Assembly (NCBI RefSeq): GCF_017795745.1
Contig: NZ_CP059067.1
Span: 3,162,001 to 3,226,000 of the forward strand
Source: Rhizobacter sp. AJA081-3
GTDB taxonomy: Bacteria; Pseudomonadota; Gammaproteobacteria; Burkholderiales; Burkholderiaceae_C
Reading direction: 5' to 3'
DNA length: 64,000 nt
Shown piece after piece: positions 32,666 through 40,901 of this stretch; the first letter of the stretch is position 1, and every line of letters starts with the position of its first letter. The notes under the pieces were generated by a model. The model had not been told where the DNA came from and searched no databases. It worked only from the letters and a program-made list of their open reading frames with translations. The position numbers and the translations under genes were made by a program.

Positions 32666-33340
32666 ATGCAGCCCGAGCGATTCGCCGAAGATGGGTTTCT
32701 CGTAGTCCACGGACTACTTGATCCAGCGGTCTGCGCCATGGTCTTGGGCCAGATCCGCCCACACGGCGACTCTCTCGCGGGAAGTCGCGCTTTGCTCGCA
32801 GAGCCATGGTGCGCAGCGCTTTCTCAAACCGTCCGCGCGCAACTCACTCTATCCAAACTGATTCCCGCGAACTTCGTTTCCGTTCAGTGCACATACTTCG
32901 AGAAGTCAACCTCTCGGAATTGGCTGGTTCCGATACATCAAGACCTCAGCATTCCAGTCGCGCATCGGGTCGAGGATTCAACACTCTCTGGTTGGTCGGT
33001 GAAAGAGGGGTCGCTCTTCGTTCAGCCACCTTGTTCGGTCCTCGCGGAGCTAGTAGCTGTTCGCGTGCATCTCGATCCGTGTTCTGCCAATGATGGGCCA
33101 CTTCGCGTCATACCGGGCAGCCACACGTTCGGGCCTACATCGCCCGAGTCAGCCGTGGCCGCGCGCCGTGCTGGTACCGAGGTCGCCTGTACCTGCGAGC
33201 AAGGGGCTGCGCTTGTCATGCGGCCGCTCTTGCTCCACTCGTCGTCCAAGGCCACAGGCACGAGCAAGCGAAGAGTCTTGCACTTCCTCTTCGGCCCACC
33301 CCAACTGCCTTTCGGTCTCACGTGGCAAATTGCGGTCTAA
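32666..33340 (+). CDS. Phytanoyl-CoA dioxygenase-like Fe(II)/2-oxoglutarate oxygenase
   Basis: 224 aa. Iron ligands fit H91 and D93 (PIHQDLS) and H191 (LLLHSSSKATG); R202/R203 would bind 2-oxoglutarate. IPGSH (149-153) is also typical. Soluble hydroxylase, substrate unknown. Start ATG 5 nt after attC; attC TAA is the stop. Confidence 0.9.
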   Translation: MQPERFAEDGFLVVHGLLDPAVCAMVLGQIRPHGDSLAGSRALLAEPWCAALSQTVRAQLTLSKLIPANFVSVQCTYFEKSTSRNWLVPIHQDLSIPVAHRVEDSTLSGWSVKEGSLFVQPPCSVLAELVAVRVHLDPCSANDGPLRVIPGSHTFGPTSPESAVAARRAGTEVACTCEQGAALVMRPLLLHSSSKATGTSKRRVLHFLFGPPQLPFGLTWQIAV

Positions 33341-33461
33341 CCTTTCGCTGGAGCGGACCGCCACCGGCCTGGCACTTGGGCCGCGAGGCGCTCAGGTTTA
33401 TGCTGCACCTCGCGACCCAAGCGCCATTCCGGAATCGGCCCGCTCAGCTCAAACGTTAGGC
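33335..33461 (+). repeat. attC site 49
   Basis: 127 bp; 5' box GTCTAAC complements GTTAGAC at the start of the same cassette. Its 3' box, read on the other strand, supplies the stop of the reversed toxin gene. Confidence 0.95.
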
Positions 33462-33782
33462 GTCGGAAGTCCCACCTTCGTCGCCTGCGCGAGAGAGCCA
33501 ATACCCAGGAAGTCGCCGCTGGTGCGCTACGGCAAGTACCGTTGCAACCAAGCCATCGAGGTCGTAGTGCAGCGTGTACGGGAACCGACTCAGCAAACGG
33601 AAGTGAATGCCGCCTTCGTCCTTCGGCCAGGTGTTGGCATCTGTTGCGAGAGCATCAATCTTGTCGAAGACCTCGGTTCGAAAGGCGTCAGCTGCCAGCG
33701 GACTGCGCTCGAAGTACCAGAGGAACGCTTCTCGGAACTCGGCCTCAGCTTCCGGAAGAATGTCGACGCTGAAGCGCGTCAC
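33456..33782 (-). CDS. RelE/ParE-family toxin in a reversed cassette
   Basis: 108 aa from GTG 33782, overlapping the antitoxin TGA as GTGA. FSVDILPEAEAEFREAFLWYFERSP, FRTEVFDKIDAL, IHFRLLSRFPYTLHYDL and VLAVAHQRRLPGYWLSR are standard ParE/RelE segments. Its TAA is the complement of GTTAGGC in the upstream attC, giving it the -DA ending usual for forward cassettes. Confidence 0.9.
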   Translation of the reverse strand: MTRFSVDILPEAEAEFREAFLWYFERSPLAADAFRTEVFDKIDALATDANTWPKDEGGIHFRLLSRFPYTLHYDLDGLVATVLAVAHQRRLPGYWLSRAGDEGGTSDA

Positions 33783-34003
33783 AACGAGGCCAAGCGCGCT
33801 CGGGCCTCCGCCCACGGTGCAGCCTTGGTCTGGCCAGAACGCAGCGCATCACGCCGCCGCAACAATTCCAGTCGCCATGCCTCGGTGACAGAGTGATCTG
33901 TCGTGCCTTCAAGGCTATCAATCAATGCCGCCGCCACAGCAGAGCGCTCCTCGGCGGGGAGGCCGAGAACTTCATCAAGTACGTGGTCTACGCGGGCGTT
34001 CAT
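33779..34003 (-). CDS. Addiction-module antitoxin (TIGR02574-like)
   Basis: 74 aa. HVLDEVLGLPAEERSAVAAALIDSLEG, then a charged helix with WRLELLRRRDALRSGQTKAAPW, which is the typical antitoxin partner of ParE-type toxins. First gene of the reversed pair; it must bring its own promoter from the 34004-34048 stretch. Confidence 0.9.
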   Translation of the reverse strand: MNARVDHVLDEVLGLPAEERSAVAAALIDSLEGTTDHSVTEAWRLELLRRRDALRSGQTKAAPWAEARARLASL

Positions 34004-34048
34004 CGGTGGTCAGTCTAGCACCGGCCGTTCTCCCTGGCACGCACCGAC

Positions 34049-34174
34049 GCCTAGCCCTTCGCTCGAGTGGACTGCCCCCGGCAAGGCACTTGGCCCGCGA
34101 GGCGCTTCAGGTCATCATTCGCCTCGCAGGCCAAGCGCCTTGCCGGCGTCAGCCCCTCAGCTCAAACGTTAGGC
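34049..34174 (+). repeat. attC site 50
   Basis: 126 bp; 5' box GCCTAGC, 3' box GTTAGGC. Confidence 0.93.
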
Positions 34175-34189
34175 GTCAGCATCAGGACC

Positions 34190-34609
34190 ATGTCAGAGGC
34201 CGCAGAGCTCCAAGCCCTCCTGGACAGTCAGCCCAAGCTTGACTGTACGGCGCTGCCTCCATTTTCGGTGGAGGAGGCCGACTTCGACGTCGGTCGCGTG
34301 GTTCTTCGCTTCGCCCCTCAGCCGGCGTTCAAGAACTATTACGGCAATGTTCAGGGCGGCTTCGCCGTTGCCCTGGTCGATGTTCTGATTTCCATCGCCG
34401 CTTATGCCAAAACACGAGCCTGGCTACCCACGGTGGAGATCAAGAGCACCTTCGTAGCACCATTGATGCTGGGTGAGTCACGAGGTGAAGCATCCGTCAT
34501 CAAGGCTGGCAAGCAGCTCGTGTTCCTTGAGGCCAAACTGTGGGGTGCGGATGGAAAACTCGCGGTGCACGCCACCGCCACGGCGTCCGTACCTCGGGGT
34601 GATTCCTAA
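34190..34609 (+). CDS. PaaI-like hotdog thioesterase
   Basis: 139 aa. Hotdog helix NYYGNVQGGFAVALVD (50-64) has Gln where most PaaI enzymes have His (HGG), then PTVEIKSTFVAPLMLGE and QLVFLEAKLWGADGKL. Probably acts on acyl-CoA; the Gln variant leaves activity open. Stop TAA not from attC. Confidence 0.88.
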   Translation: MSEAAELQALLDSQPKLDCTALPPFSVEEADFDVGRVVLRFAPQPAFKNYYGNVQGGFAVALVDVLISIAAYAKTRAWLPTVEIKSTFVAPLMLGESRGEASVIKAGKQLVFLEAKLWGADGKLAVHATATASVPRGDS

Positions 34610-34629
34610 GCGTACCGAGAGGCACTGAC

Positions 34630-34755
34630 GCCTAACCCTTCGCTCGAGTGGACCCGCACCGGCACGGCACTTGGCCCGCGAGGCTTCTCGGGTCATCATC
34701 CGCCTCGCGGGCCAAGTGCCACACCGGCGCGGTCCCCTCAGCTCAAACGTTAGGC
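34630..34755 (+). repeat. attC site 51
   Basis: 126 bp, GCCTAAC/GTTAGGC; arm CACCGGCACGGC. Confidence 0.95.
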
Positions 34756-34770
34756 GTCATAGGCCACACC

Positions 34771-35325
34771 GTGCCCAACTGCGACTTCCTAGCCACCAAG
34801 TCTGACCTCGAAGCCATCTTGGGCTATGTCTTCGCTGCAGGTGAGTTCACGGTCTACGAGGCCTACTCCGAGCCAGAAGCAGAACTCCGCATAGTTGACA
34901 GCGCGACCGAGCTGGCAGAGTTGTACCCACTGGGTCTCTGCAAAGGAACGGCGCCTTCCGTACTTCTTCAACTTGTCGCCAAGAACTCCGGTGCCGTAAC
35001 CGTTGAGCGCATCGCTCTCGATCCTCGCAAGTGCAACGGGAAGACATATCGCTACCGCTCTAGCGGCTGGGGCCTGATTCAGTTGCACTTGGGCGGCATC
35101 GGCCCGAAAGGCCTGGTGCCCTCGCACACGAACCACAACTCGCAAGCTCGTGCGCTCAAGTGGGCTTCAACCTATCCAGAGCTTCCGTCGCCTTCCACCT
35201 GGGACTGGCAAGTCGTTCAAGCCGCGTCTAGCAAGATGAATCGCTTCATCCGCAAGCTGGCCGTTTCCAAGGAAGGCAATCGTCTTGTGCTTCCTGAGGC
35301 AGCCAGTCACCGCGCCGCGCAATGA
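34771..35325 (+). CDS. Unknown 184-aa protein
   Basis: GTG 34771. Starts VPNCDFLATKSDLEAILGYVF, has YRYRSSGWGLIQLHLGG in the middle and SHTNHNSQARALKWASTYPELPSPSTWDW after it; the HN-SQ-RA-KW segment recurs in uncharacterised proteins. No signal or membrane segment. TGA stop. Confidence 0.7.
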   Translation: MPNCDFLATKSDLEAILGYVFAAGEFTVYEAYSEPEAELRIVDSATELAELYPLGLCKGTAPSVLLQLVAKNSGAVTVERIALDPRKCNGKTYRYRSSGWGLIQLHLGGIGPKGLVPSHTNHNSQARALKWASTYPELPSPSTWDWQVVQAASSKMNRFIRKLAVSKEGNRLVLPEAASHRAAQ

Positions 35326-35326
35326 C

Positions 35327-35452
35327 GCCTAACCCTTCGCTGGAGCCGACTCGCACCGGCATGGCACTTGGCCCGCGAGCCCATGGTTCTTATCATCGGC
35401 CTCGCGGGCCAAGCGCCACACCGGCGCTCGCGCCTCAGCTCAAACGTTAGGC
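35327..35452 (+). repeat. attC site 52
   Basis: 126 bp, GCCTAAC/GTTAGGC. Confidence 0.95.
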
Positions 35453-35471
35453 GTCTTCCACACCTCGCTCC

Positions 35472-35750
35472 ATGGCCAAAGCCGCAGTAGTTTCCGCAGT
35501 TGTCGCAGCCTCTGTCACCGCTGCTGCCTTCCTGCTCAATCCTTCGCCAGAGCAACACCGCGCGAAGATCAAAGAATCCGTCGCCGAGCGCAGCCCAATC
35601 GCCGGCGCGCTTGGCATCGGAGCGCTTACAGCGTTCACTTCCACGTATCACCCGCTGGGCGTAGCTTCGTACACCACAGTCAACGAGCGCACGGTCTCGG
35701 TCGGCGCGCTTGGATTCGTCTTCGTCCTGCAGCCAAAGCCAGACAAGTGA
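35472..35750 (+). CDS. Membrane-anchored small protein, 92 aa
   Basis: One N-terminal helix (4-21) with NPSPEQHRAKIKESVAERSPIAGALGIG after it, then a beta-rich tail VGALGFVFVLQ. First gene of a two-gene cassette; its TGA overlaps the GTG of the TfoX_C gene. Confidence 0.72.
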   Translation: MAKAAVVSAVVAASVTAAAFLLNPSPEQHRAKIKESVAERSPIAGALGIGALTAFTSTYHPLGVASYTTVNERTVSVGALGFVFVLQPKPDK

Positions 35751-36016
35751 GCCAGCGGCAGCCTATCTCCGAGTTGCCCAACCTCGGCCCCAAGTCCCAG
35801 GCGGCGCTCGCTGCGGCCGGTATCACCACAGTCGCGCAGCTTCGCCGCTTGGGCTCAGTGGCGGCGTATGCGAAGGCAAAGCAGGCTGGCGCCAACGTCA
35901 GCCTCAATCTGCTGTGGGCGCTCGAAGGTGCCCTCACGGGCTTGCCATGGCAAGTGGTCGCGCGAGAGCACAGAACAAGCCTCCTTCTGGCTCTCGAGCA
36001 GAGCAAAGACGCCTAA
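35747..36016 (+). CDS. Stand-alone TfoX C-terminal domain protein
   Basis: 89 aa from GTG 35747. ISELPNLGPKSQAALAAAGITTVAQLRRLGSVAAYAKAKQAG and SLNLLWALEGALTGLPWQ match the TfoX_C helix-hairpin-helix-like domain; the N-terminal TfoX domain is absent. Could bind DNA. Coupled to the upstream gene by GTGA overlap. Ends -DA from attC. Confidence 0.9.
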   Translation: MSQRQPISELPNLGPKSQAALAAAGITTVAQLRRLGSVAAYAKAKQAGANVSLNLLWALEGALTGLPWQVVAREHRTSLLLALEQSKDA

Positions 36017-36137
36017 CCCTTCGCTGGAGCGGACTCGCACCGGCATGGCACTTGGCCCGCGAGGCTCTCCGGCTTAGCATCCGCCTCGCGGGCCAAGCAC
36101 CATCCCGGCGCTCGCCCGCTCAGCTCAAACGTTAGGC
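36011..36137 (+). repeat. attC site 53
   Basis: 127 bp, GCCTAAC/GTTAGGC. Confidence 0.95.
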
Positions 36138-36161
36138 CTCAGATCGGAGAGTTCAGTGCCC

Positions 36162-36560
36162 ATGTCACAGCCCACTCGTTTCTGGCGGTTCTCCTACGAT
36201 ACCGAGGCGGACGTGCAAAGAATGGTCAGCGAAGGAACTCTCCTTCCGGCGACCCTTGGGTTGCGGAGCCAGAAGTACGACCCTGACGATTGTGTCGCGC
36301 GAAGAGTGCGAACCGGCGACGGAGTGTTCCTCGCTAAGTACGATCCCGATCTCGGTGTAGGAACAATCGTGGCCATTGGAGTCTTTCAGAACCAGAAGCC
36401 AGCGAACCGTGTGAGCTGGAAGTCGATGCGCAAGACAGTCAGCCCGAATCCTCAAGGTGGCGTGCCGCCTTGGCGGGAGCGTTGCTTCTTGTTCGAAGGG
36501 ACACGAGCCGAGGCCTACAACTTCGCCGCAGACTTCCAGATTCACTTTCCAGGCGTCTAG
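36162..36560 (+). CDS. Unknown 132-aa protein, possibly EVE/PUA-like
   Basis: ATG 36162 (GTG 36156 alternative). FWRFSYDTEADVQRMVSEG, then RVRTGDGVFLAKYDPDLGVGTIVAIGVF resembles the sandwich of EVE or PUA-like domains that read modified nucleotides; the likeness is weak. TAG stop. Confidence 0.6.
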   Translation: MSQPTRFWRFSYDTEADVQRMVSEGTLLPATLGLRSQKYDPDDCVARRVRTGDGVFLAKYDPDLGVGTIVAIGVFQNQKPANRVSWKSMRKTVSPNPQGGVPPWRERCFLFEGTRAEAYNFAADFQIHFPGV

Positions 36561-36585
36561 GCCTGGCCGCCGAGCTCAAGCTGAG

Positions 36586-36711
36586 GCCTAACCCTTCGCT
36601 GGAGCCGACTCGCACCGGCATGGCACTTGGCCCGCGAGCCCGTGGTTCTTATCATCGGCCTCGCGGGCCAAGCGCCATCCCGGCGCTCGCGCCTCAGCTC
36701 AAACGTTAGGC
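36586..36711 (+). repeat. attC site 54
   Basis: 126 bp, GCCTAAC/GTTAGGC. Confidence 0.95.
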
Positions 36712-36787
36712 CGCACAGGGGACGTAGAGGTGCTGCTGAGGCTCAAGTCCATCCCAAGACACAGCGTTCGGCACCAAGTCACTGCCC

Positions 36788-37102
36788 ATGGCTTCGCTCA
36801 AGCACCAACTGCTCGCGTCACTCGCAACAATTGAAGGGTTCGAGGCTCAGCCGTCCAAAGTGGCCGGCGGCACAGCGCTCTTCTTCCGCGGCAAGGAGTT
36901 TGCACACTTCCACAACGACCAAGAGATCGACCTCCGCCTTACCCGCAAGGTTATCAAGTCGCTGGGCCTATCGCATCCACCAAGGTCGCAACTGCATCCA
37001 ACTCGATCGGCCTCGTCGCAGTGGATCGAGGTTCGCTTCAACACCGAAGCCGAGGCCATGCGCGTCGCGGAGCTGGTCAAACTGGCGATTGCGCAGCTCT
37101 AG
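36788..37102 (+). CDS. Luciferase/DUF5519-like domain protein
   Basis: 104 aa. TALFFRGKEFAHFHNDQEIDLRLTRKVIKSLGLSHPP followed by HPTRSASSQWIEVRF and EAMRVAELVKLA fits a family annotated as luciferase domain or DUF5519. The His pair and HP motif suggest metal or ligand binding. 76-nt leader. Confidence 0.78.
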   Translation: MASLKHQLLASLATIEGFEAQPSKVAGGTALFFRGKEFAHFHNDQEIDLRLTRKVIKSLGLSHPPRSQLHPTRSASSQWIEVRFNTEAEAMRVAELVKLAIAQL

Positions 37103-37150
37103 TTGGTCATGCCTCGGTCTGCAGTGCGTAAAGCAGCGGTAGCAAGTGCG

Positions 37151-37277
37151 GCCTAACCCTTCGCTGGAGCGGACCTCCACCGGCCTGGCACTTGGCCCGC
37201 GAGGCTCTCAGGCTTAGCATCCGCCTCGCGGGCCAAGCGCCATTCCGGCGTCGGCCCGCTCAGCTCAAACGTTAGGC
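37151..37277 (+). repeat. attC site 55
   Basis: 127 bp, GCCTAAC/GTTAGGC. Confidence 0.95.
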
Positions 37278-37391
37278 AGCACAGCCAAACAACGCCGCCC
37301 ATCAGCGCGTTTGGCAAACCCAGCTTCCGCTCGTAAGTAGCCACGGCGATCCTTAGCAGGAGAATGCGATCTACTGCTACGGGAGACGCAA

Positions 37392-37667
37392 ATGCCAATC
37401 GAGCTAAACCGCGACGCCAGAAGCCAAGCTGTCGCTTCCATCGAGCGCTACTTCGCCGAGGAACTCGATCAACGCATTGGGAACATTGCCGCAAGTGCCC
37501 TGCTGAGCTTCTTCCTCGAAGAGGTTGGGCCACTCGTCTACAACCAGGCTGTCAGCCAGGTACAAGAGCGCCTTCAGGAGCGAGTTCAAGAACTGGACAT
37601 CGAGTTCAACGAGGAGGAGTTCCAATACTGGCGTCGTCGCCAAGCGGCTTTCAAGCCCAAGCGGTAG
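37392..37667 (+). CDS. DUF2164-family protein
   Basis: 91 aa. SQAVASIERYFAEELDQRIGNIAASALLSFFLEEVGPLVYNQAVSQ is the family core; C-terminal coiled-coil-like ERLQERVQELDIEFNEEE. 114-nt leader may carry a promoter. TAG stop. Confidence 0.9.
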   Translation: MPIELNRDARSQAVASIERYFAEELDQRIGNIAASALLSFFLEEVGPLVYNQAVSQVQERLQERVQELDIEFNEEEFQYWRRRQAAFKPKR

Positions 37668-37681
37668 GCCAAGAAGGTGCT

Positions 37682-37808
37682 GCCTAACCCTTCGCTGGAG
37701 CGGACCGCCACCGGCCTGGCACTTGGCCCGCTTCCCGGAGTGGTACATCATCCGTCCAGCGGGCCAAGCGCCGTCTCGGCGTCGGCCCGCTCAGCTCAAA
37801 CGTTAGGC
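37682..37808 (+). repeat. attC site 56
   Basis: 127 bp, GCCTAAC/GTTAGGC. Confidence 0.95.
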
Positions 37809-37822
37809 CTCAGCCAAGAAGC

Positions 37823-38377
37823 ATGCTGCCCATGCAGACAGACGAACTCGGAAATCCAATCCTGAGCCAGTTCAGCGAAGAAGGCTACGTGGACTGCGTT
37901 CTCCGGATAGTCGAGCGCTCGGACACGGCAACCCACAGTCGCCTCCGGTTGCAGGCCTCGCATGAGGGCCAGCTCGTCGGGATGCTCGTAGAAGTCATCA
38001 AAGGCATCCAGGCCGCCTTCGATGCAGACATGAACATCAACAAGGAACACGTCTATCGCTCAAGGGTAACGTTCCGCCGCAGCGGGCCAGAGAGCGACCG
38101 TCTTGTTCAGGCCATCGCGTCGCTCTACGAACTGCCAACGGAAGGTTTGTCAATGGTGGGGGAAGAATCCTTCACTGCGATCGCCTTGCACCAAGGGGCG
38201 CTAGATGTGGAAGAACAGCCGGTCAAACTCAAGATCTTTGGGCGCGACGCATCGACCGATCCAGAGAACGACTACTACGAGTCCTTCTTCAATCTCGAGC
38301 TAGCCAACGAACTGGTCTACTGGAACGAGAAGGATCAAGAGTACAGAGAGCCTCTGGTCCGCGGCCTCTCGCAGTGA
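37823..38377 (+). CDS. Unknown 184-aa protein
   Basis: ATG 37823 (ATG 4 codons on is an alternative). Acidic, mixed alpha/beta; EEGYVDCVLRIVERSD, YRSRVTFRRSGPESDRLVQAIASLYEL and DYYESFFNLELANELVYWNEKD are prominent. Resembles immunity or DUF proteins seen in cassettes. TGA stop. Confidence 0.7.
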   Translation: MLPMQTDELGNPILSQFSEEGYVDCVLRIVERSDTATHSRLRLQASHEGQLVGMLVEVIKGIQAAFDADMNINKEHVYRSRVTFRRSGPESDRLVQAIASLYELPTEGLSMVGEESFTAIALHQGALDVEEQPVKLKIFGRDASTDPENDYYESFFNLELANELVYWNEKDQEYREPLVRGLSQ

Positions 38378-38378
38378 G

Positions 38379-38504
38379 GCCTAACACTTCGCTCGAGCCG
38401 ACTCGCACCGGCATGGCACTTGGCCCGCGAGGCGCTGCTTCTTATCATCCGCCTCGCGGGCCAAGCACCATCCCGGCGCTCGCGCCTCAGCTCAAACGTT
38501 AGGG
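38379..38504 (+). repeat. attC site 57
   Basis: 126 bp; CCTAACACTTCGC variant; 3' box GTTAGGG. Confidence 0.94.
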
Positions 38505-38507
38505 CGC

Positions 38508-39002
38508 ATGAGGCATCAAGCGACGCTCGTCTTCACCGAGAGCCTCATCCGCGAGGCAGTTATTGCTTTCTGGCGACGCTCTGTCGGTCCCGGCTTCGGT
38601 GTTGCCGTTCTTGCTGTAGCGGCGGGCCTCGTCTACTTTCTGTGGCAAGGCGTCTCAACTTGGCTCGTTGGAGCATTAGCAACGGTTTTGCTGTTTGCCG
38701 TTCTGTTCGCCACAGCGCTCTACTTCGTGCACTACCGTGCCGCCATCGCCAAGTTGCGCAGCATGCCTTCGAAGCAGGCCACGTTGGTCGCCGAGGACTC
38801 ACACTTTTCTGTCACTTCCGAGCTTGGGAGTTCCATGCTCCCTTGGTCTTCTGTGCAGGAGCTATGGCGTTTTGAGAACTGCTGGCTCTTGCTGTTCTCC
38901 AAGGCTCAGTTCATCACGCTGCCGCTTGCATGCATTCCTCAGGAAATGCAGCAGTTCATCGCTTCTCATGTCGAGGCAGCGCGAGGCAAGAATGCGCCCT
39001 AA
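38508..39002 (+). CDS. YcxB-like membrane protein
   Basis: 164 aa. Two helices (about 30-65 and 68-85), then LRSMPSKQATLVAEDSHFSVTSELGSSMLPWSSVQELW and ITLPLACIPQE, matching the YcxB-like C-terminal domain. Inner-membrane protein of unknown role. Stop from attC. Confidence 0.85.
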   Translation: MRHQATLVFTESLIREAVIAFWRRSVGPGFGVAVLAVAAGLVYFLWQGVSTWLVGALATVLLFAVLFATALYFVHYRAAIAKLRSMPSKQATLVAEDSHFSVTSELGSSMLPWSSVQELWRFENCWLLLFSKAQFITLPLACIPQEMQQFIASHVEAARGKNAP

Positions 39003-39110
39003 CCCTTCGCTCGAGCGGACCTCCACCGGCTTGGCCCGCGAAGCTCCTCAGGTTATCGTTCCGCTTCGCGGGCCAATCCGGTTCCGGCCCGCTCAGCTCA
39101 AACGTTAGGC
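38997..39110 (+). repeat. attC site 58, short form
   Basis: 114 bp; CCCTAAC/GTTAGGC. Lacks the ATGGCACTTGG part of both arms, a symmetric loss of about six base pairs of the stem. Confidence 0.93.
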
Positions 39111-39497
39111 AGCACCACGGAATGCTGAAGGTGCTCGCCACCGTCGCTGGGCGGCAGTCGCCGCCAGAAACCTAATGCATTCGCTGCCCACGTCTGCGCA
39201 GGTTCGCCAAAGACTGAGTGGCAATGCTCAAGTGCCACGGTCGGCGCATTTACCGAGCGCGCTCAGTCTGCAGCGCTTCGCGGCCACCAAGCTCTGTCTC
39301 TCGCTCCGTTGGCTTCAGTCTGTCAGTGGTGCCGCCGCCACGCGGAAGGCTCTGCCTTCGTTCACCGTCAGCGATGGCGGCGGACTGAGCAGCCCTTGCT
39401 CAAGTTCCCTGCGCTGGCGCATCAGCAGCAAGTAGGGCAAGCCAATGCCTAGGCACTTCGCTCCTTTGTCTCGGTTTGGTTCGCCTCAAGCAGTGCT
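39111..39497 (+). repeat. Repeated gene-less cassette, copy 5
   Basis: 387 bp, about 26 kb from the other four copies. Ends and 5' hairpin kept; the + frame stops at TAG 39433. Central hairpin arm reads CACCGTCAGCGATGGCGG, weakening its pairing. Confidence 0.73.
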
Positions 39498-39623
39498 GCC
39501 TAACAGGTCACTCGAGTGGACTGCCACCGGCAAGGCACTTGGCCCGCGAGGCGCTCACTGTCATCATTCGCCTCGCGGGCCAAGCGCCTTCCCGGCGTCA
39601 GCCCCTCAGCTCAAACGTTAGGC
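39498..39623 (+). repeat. attC site 59
   Basis: 126 bp, GCCTAAC/GTTAGGC; CAGGTCACTCGAGTGGACT sub-type as after copy 4. Confidence 0.93.
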
Positions 39624-39654
39624 CGCACATGAGACTGTCTCTGGCTTTCGCTCC

Positions 39655-40092
39655 GTGAATCCCCTCTCTTCCATCTTTGCTGCTTGCAGTCTCGTTGCAT
39701 CCCAGGCTCTTGCGAGTCCGAGCATTGGTTCGCTGGCCGAGAGCGATCAATATCCGCCGGAGTTCTGTCAGTTCTTCGCCGGCAAAGCGCGCATGAGTGT
39801 CGTCCTGGAGTTGAAGTACTGGGAAGCAAAGATGCGGCTGGACGGCAAGCTCGTGCGCCTGAAAGTTGAGGAAGCGAAGTGCCTCCGAAACTGCGTTGTT
39901 CCAGGGGAGAGTGGAGTCAGGGTCTTCAGGTTGTCGGCGCCAGGCGTAGCTGCCACCCTGACGAAGAAGGTGTCATGTGCCCGCGATGCGGAAGTCTGCG
40001 GGGGACTGGAAGAAGGTGGCGCGCGGCTTGAAGTGTCGACCTCGGCAGGTCGAACTGCTATGCCAATCTGGGGAAAGTACTGCGACATGTAG
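39655..40092 (+). CDS. Secreted cysteine-containing protein, 145 aa
   Basis: GTG 39655. Signal peptide with ALA-S cleavage (about residue 21). Mature part has six Cys (FCQFF, KCLRNC, SCARDAEVCGG, KYCDM), so disulfide-bonded and periplasmic or secreted. A 9-codon frame just upstream (39629) ends in the TGA overlapping this GTG. Confidence 0.72.
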   Translation: MNPLSSIFAACSLVASQALASPSIGSLAESDQYPPEFCQFFAGKARMSVVLELKYWEAKMRLDGKLVRLKVEEAKCLRNCVVPGESGVRVFRLSAPGVAATLTKKVSCARDAEVCGGLEEGGARLEVSTSAGRTAMPIWGKYCDM

Positions 40093-40101
40093 CCGAGTGC
40101 G

Positions 40102-40228
40102 GCCTAACCCTTCGCTCGAGCGGACTCGCACCGGCATGGCACTTGGCCCGCGAGGCGTCCTAGGTCATCATCCGCCTCGCGGGCCAAGCGCCATCCCGGC
40201 GCTCGCCCGCTCAGCTCAAACGTTAGGC
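40102..40228 (+). repeat. attC site 60
   Basis: 127 bp, GCCTAAC/GTTAGGC. Confidence 0.95.
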
Positions 40229-40260
40229 GGCACGGTGAACCATCAGCGAGTACAACTCAA

Positions 40261-40755
40261 GTGAAGCTCTTTGCGAGCATGGCATCCTTGGTCCTCCTGT
40301 TCGCGACAGGAACAGCTAGCGCTCAATGTGATCCACTGGAAGCGGAGAACCCGGAGCGAGAAATCGCACACCTGACTGGCCACGCCGTGCTCTATCCCAT
40401 GGATGCAGCGCGGCACGAAGAGATCACTCGTTGTCTGTTTGCTCTTTTCGAGGATCCAACCCACAGCTTGGCGTCGTTGACCTGGAACGTCACGAATGCG
40501 CTGCTGCGAATCCTCGCCGCGGATCCGCAGCGCTTTCTTGTCTACCTTCCCACGGTTCCGCTGTCTCAAAAGCGGGCTTGGTACTCGGCGTTCCGCTATG
40601 CGGCCGTGGTGCATCAGGGACGTTGCCCAACTCCAGACGCCTTCGCCCTAGCAATCGAAGCACTGCGTCGAACCCAGGCTTCCGGCACGAGAGGTCGAGA
40701 GAAGGCGGCCACCCTAAGGTCACTGCAACTGCAATCTTGCCGCGTGCCGGAGTAA
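40261..40755 (+). CDS. Secreted helical protein, 164 aa
   Basis: GTG 40261. Signal peptide cleaved after ASA (about 21). The mature part is helical with four Cys (QCDP, TRCLFALF, GRCPTP, SCRVPE). TAA stop of its own. No family recognised. Confidence 0.72.
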   Translation: MKLFASMASLVLLFATGTASAQCDPLEAENPEREIAHLTGHAVLYPMDAARHEEITRCLFALFEDPTHSLASLTWNVTNALLRILAADPQRFLVYLPTVPLSQKRAWYSAFRYAAVVHQGRCPTPDAFALAIEALRRTQASGTRGREKAATLRSLQLQSCRVPE

Positions 40756-40762
40756 GCCTGCC

Positions 40763-40889
40763 GCCTAACCCTTCGCTGGAGCGGACCGCCACCGGCCTGG
40801 CACTTGGCCCGCGAGGCTCCCAGGCTTAGCATCCGCCTCGCGGGCCAAGCGCCATTCCGGCTTCGGCCCGCTCAGCTCAAACGTTAGGC
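40763..40889 (+). repeat. attC site 61
   Basis: 127 bp, GCCTAAC/GTTAGGC; cassette ends GGCGGCA/TGCCGCC match. Confidence 0.95.
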
Positions 40890-40901
40890 ATCATCAAACG
40901 C

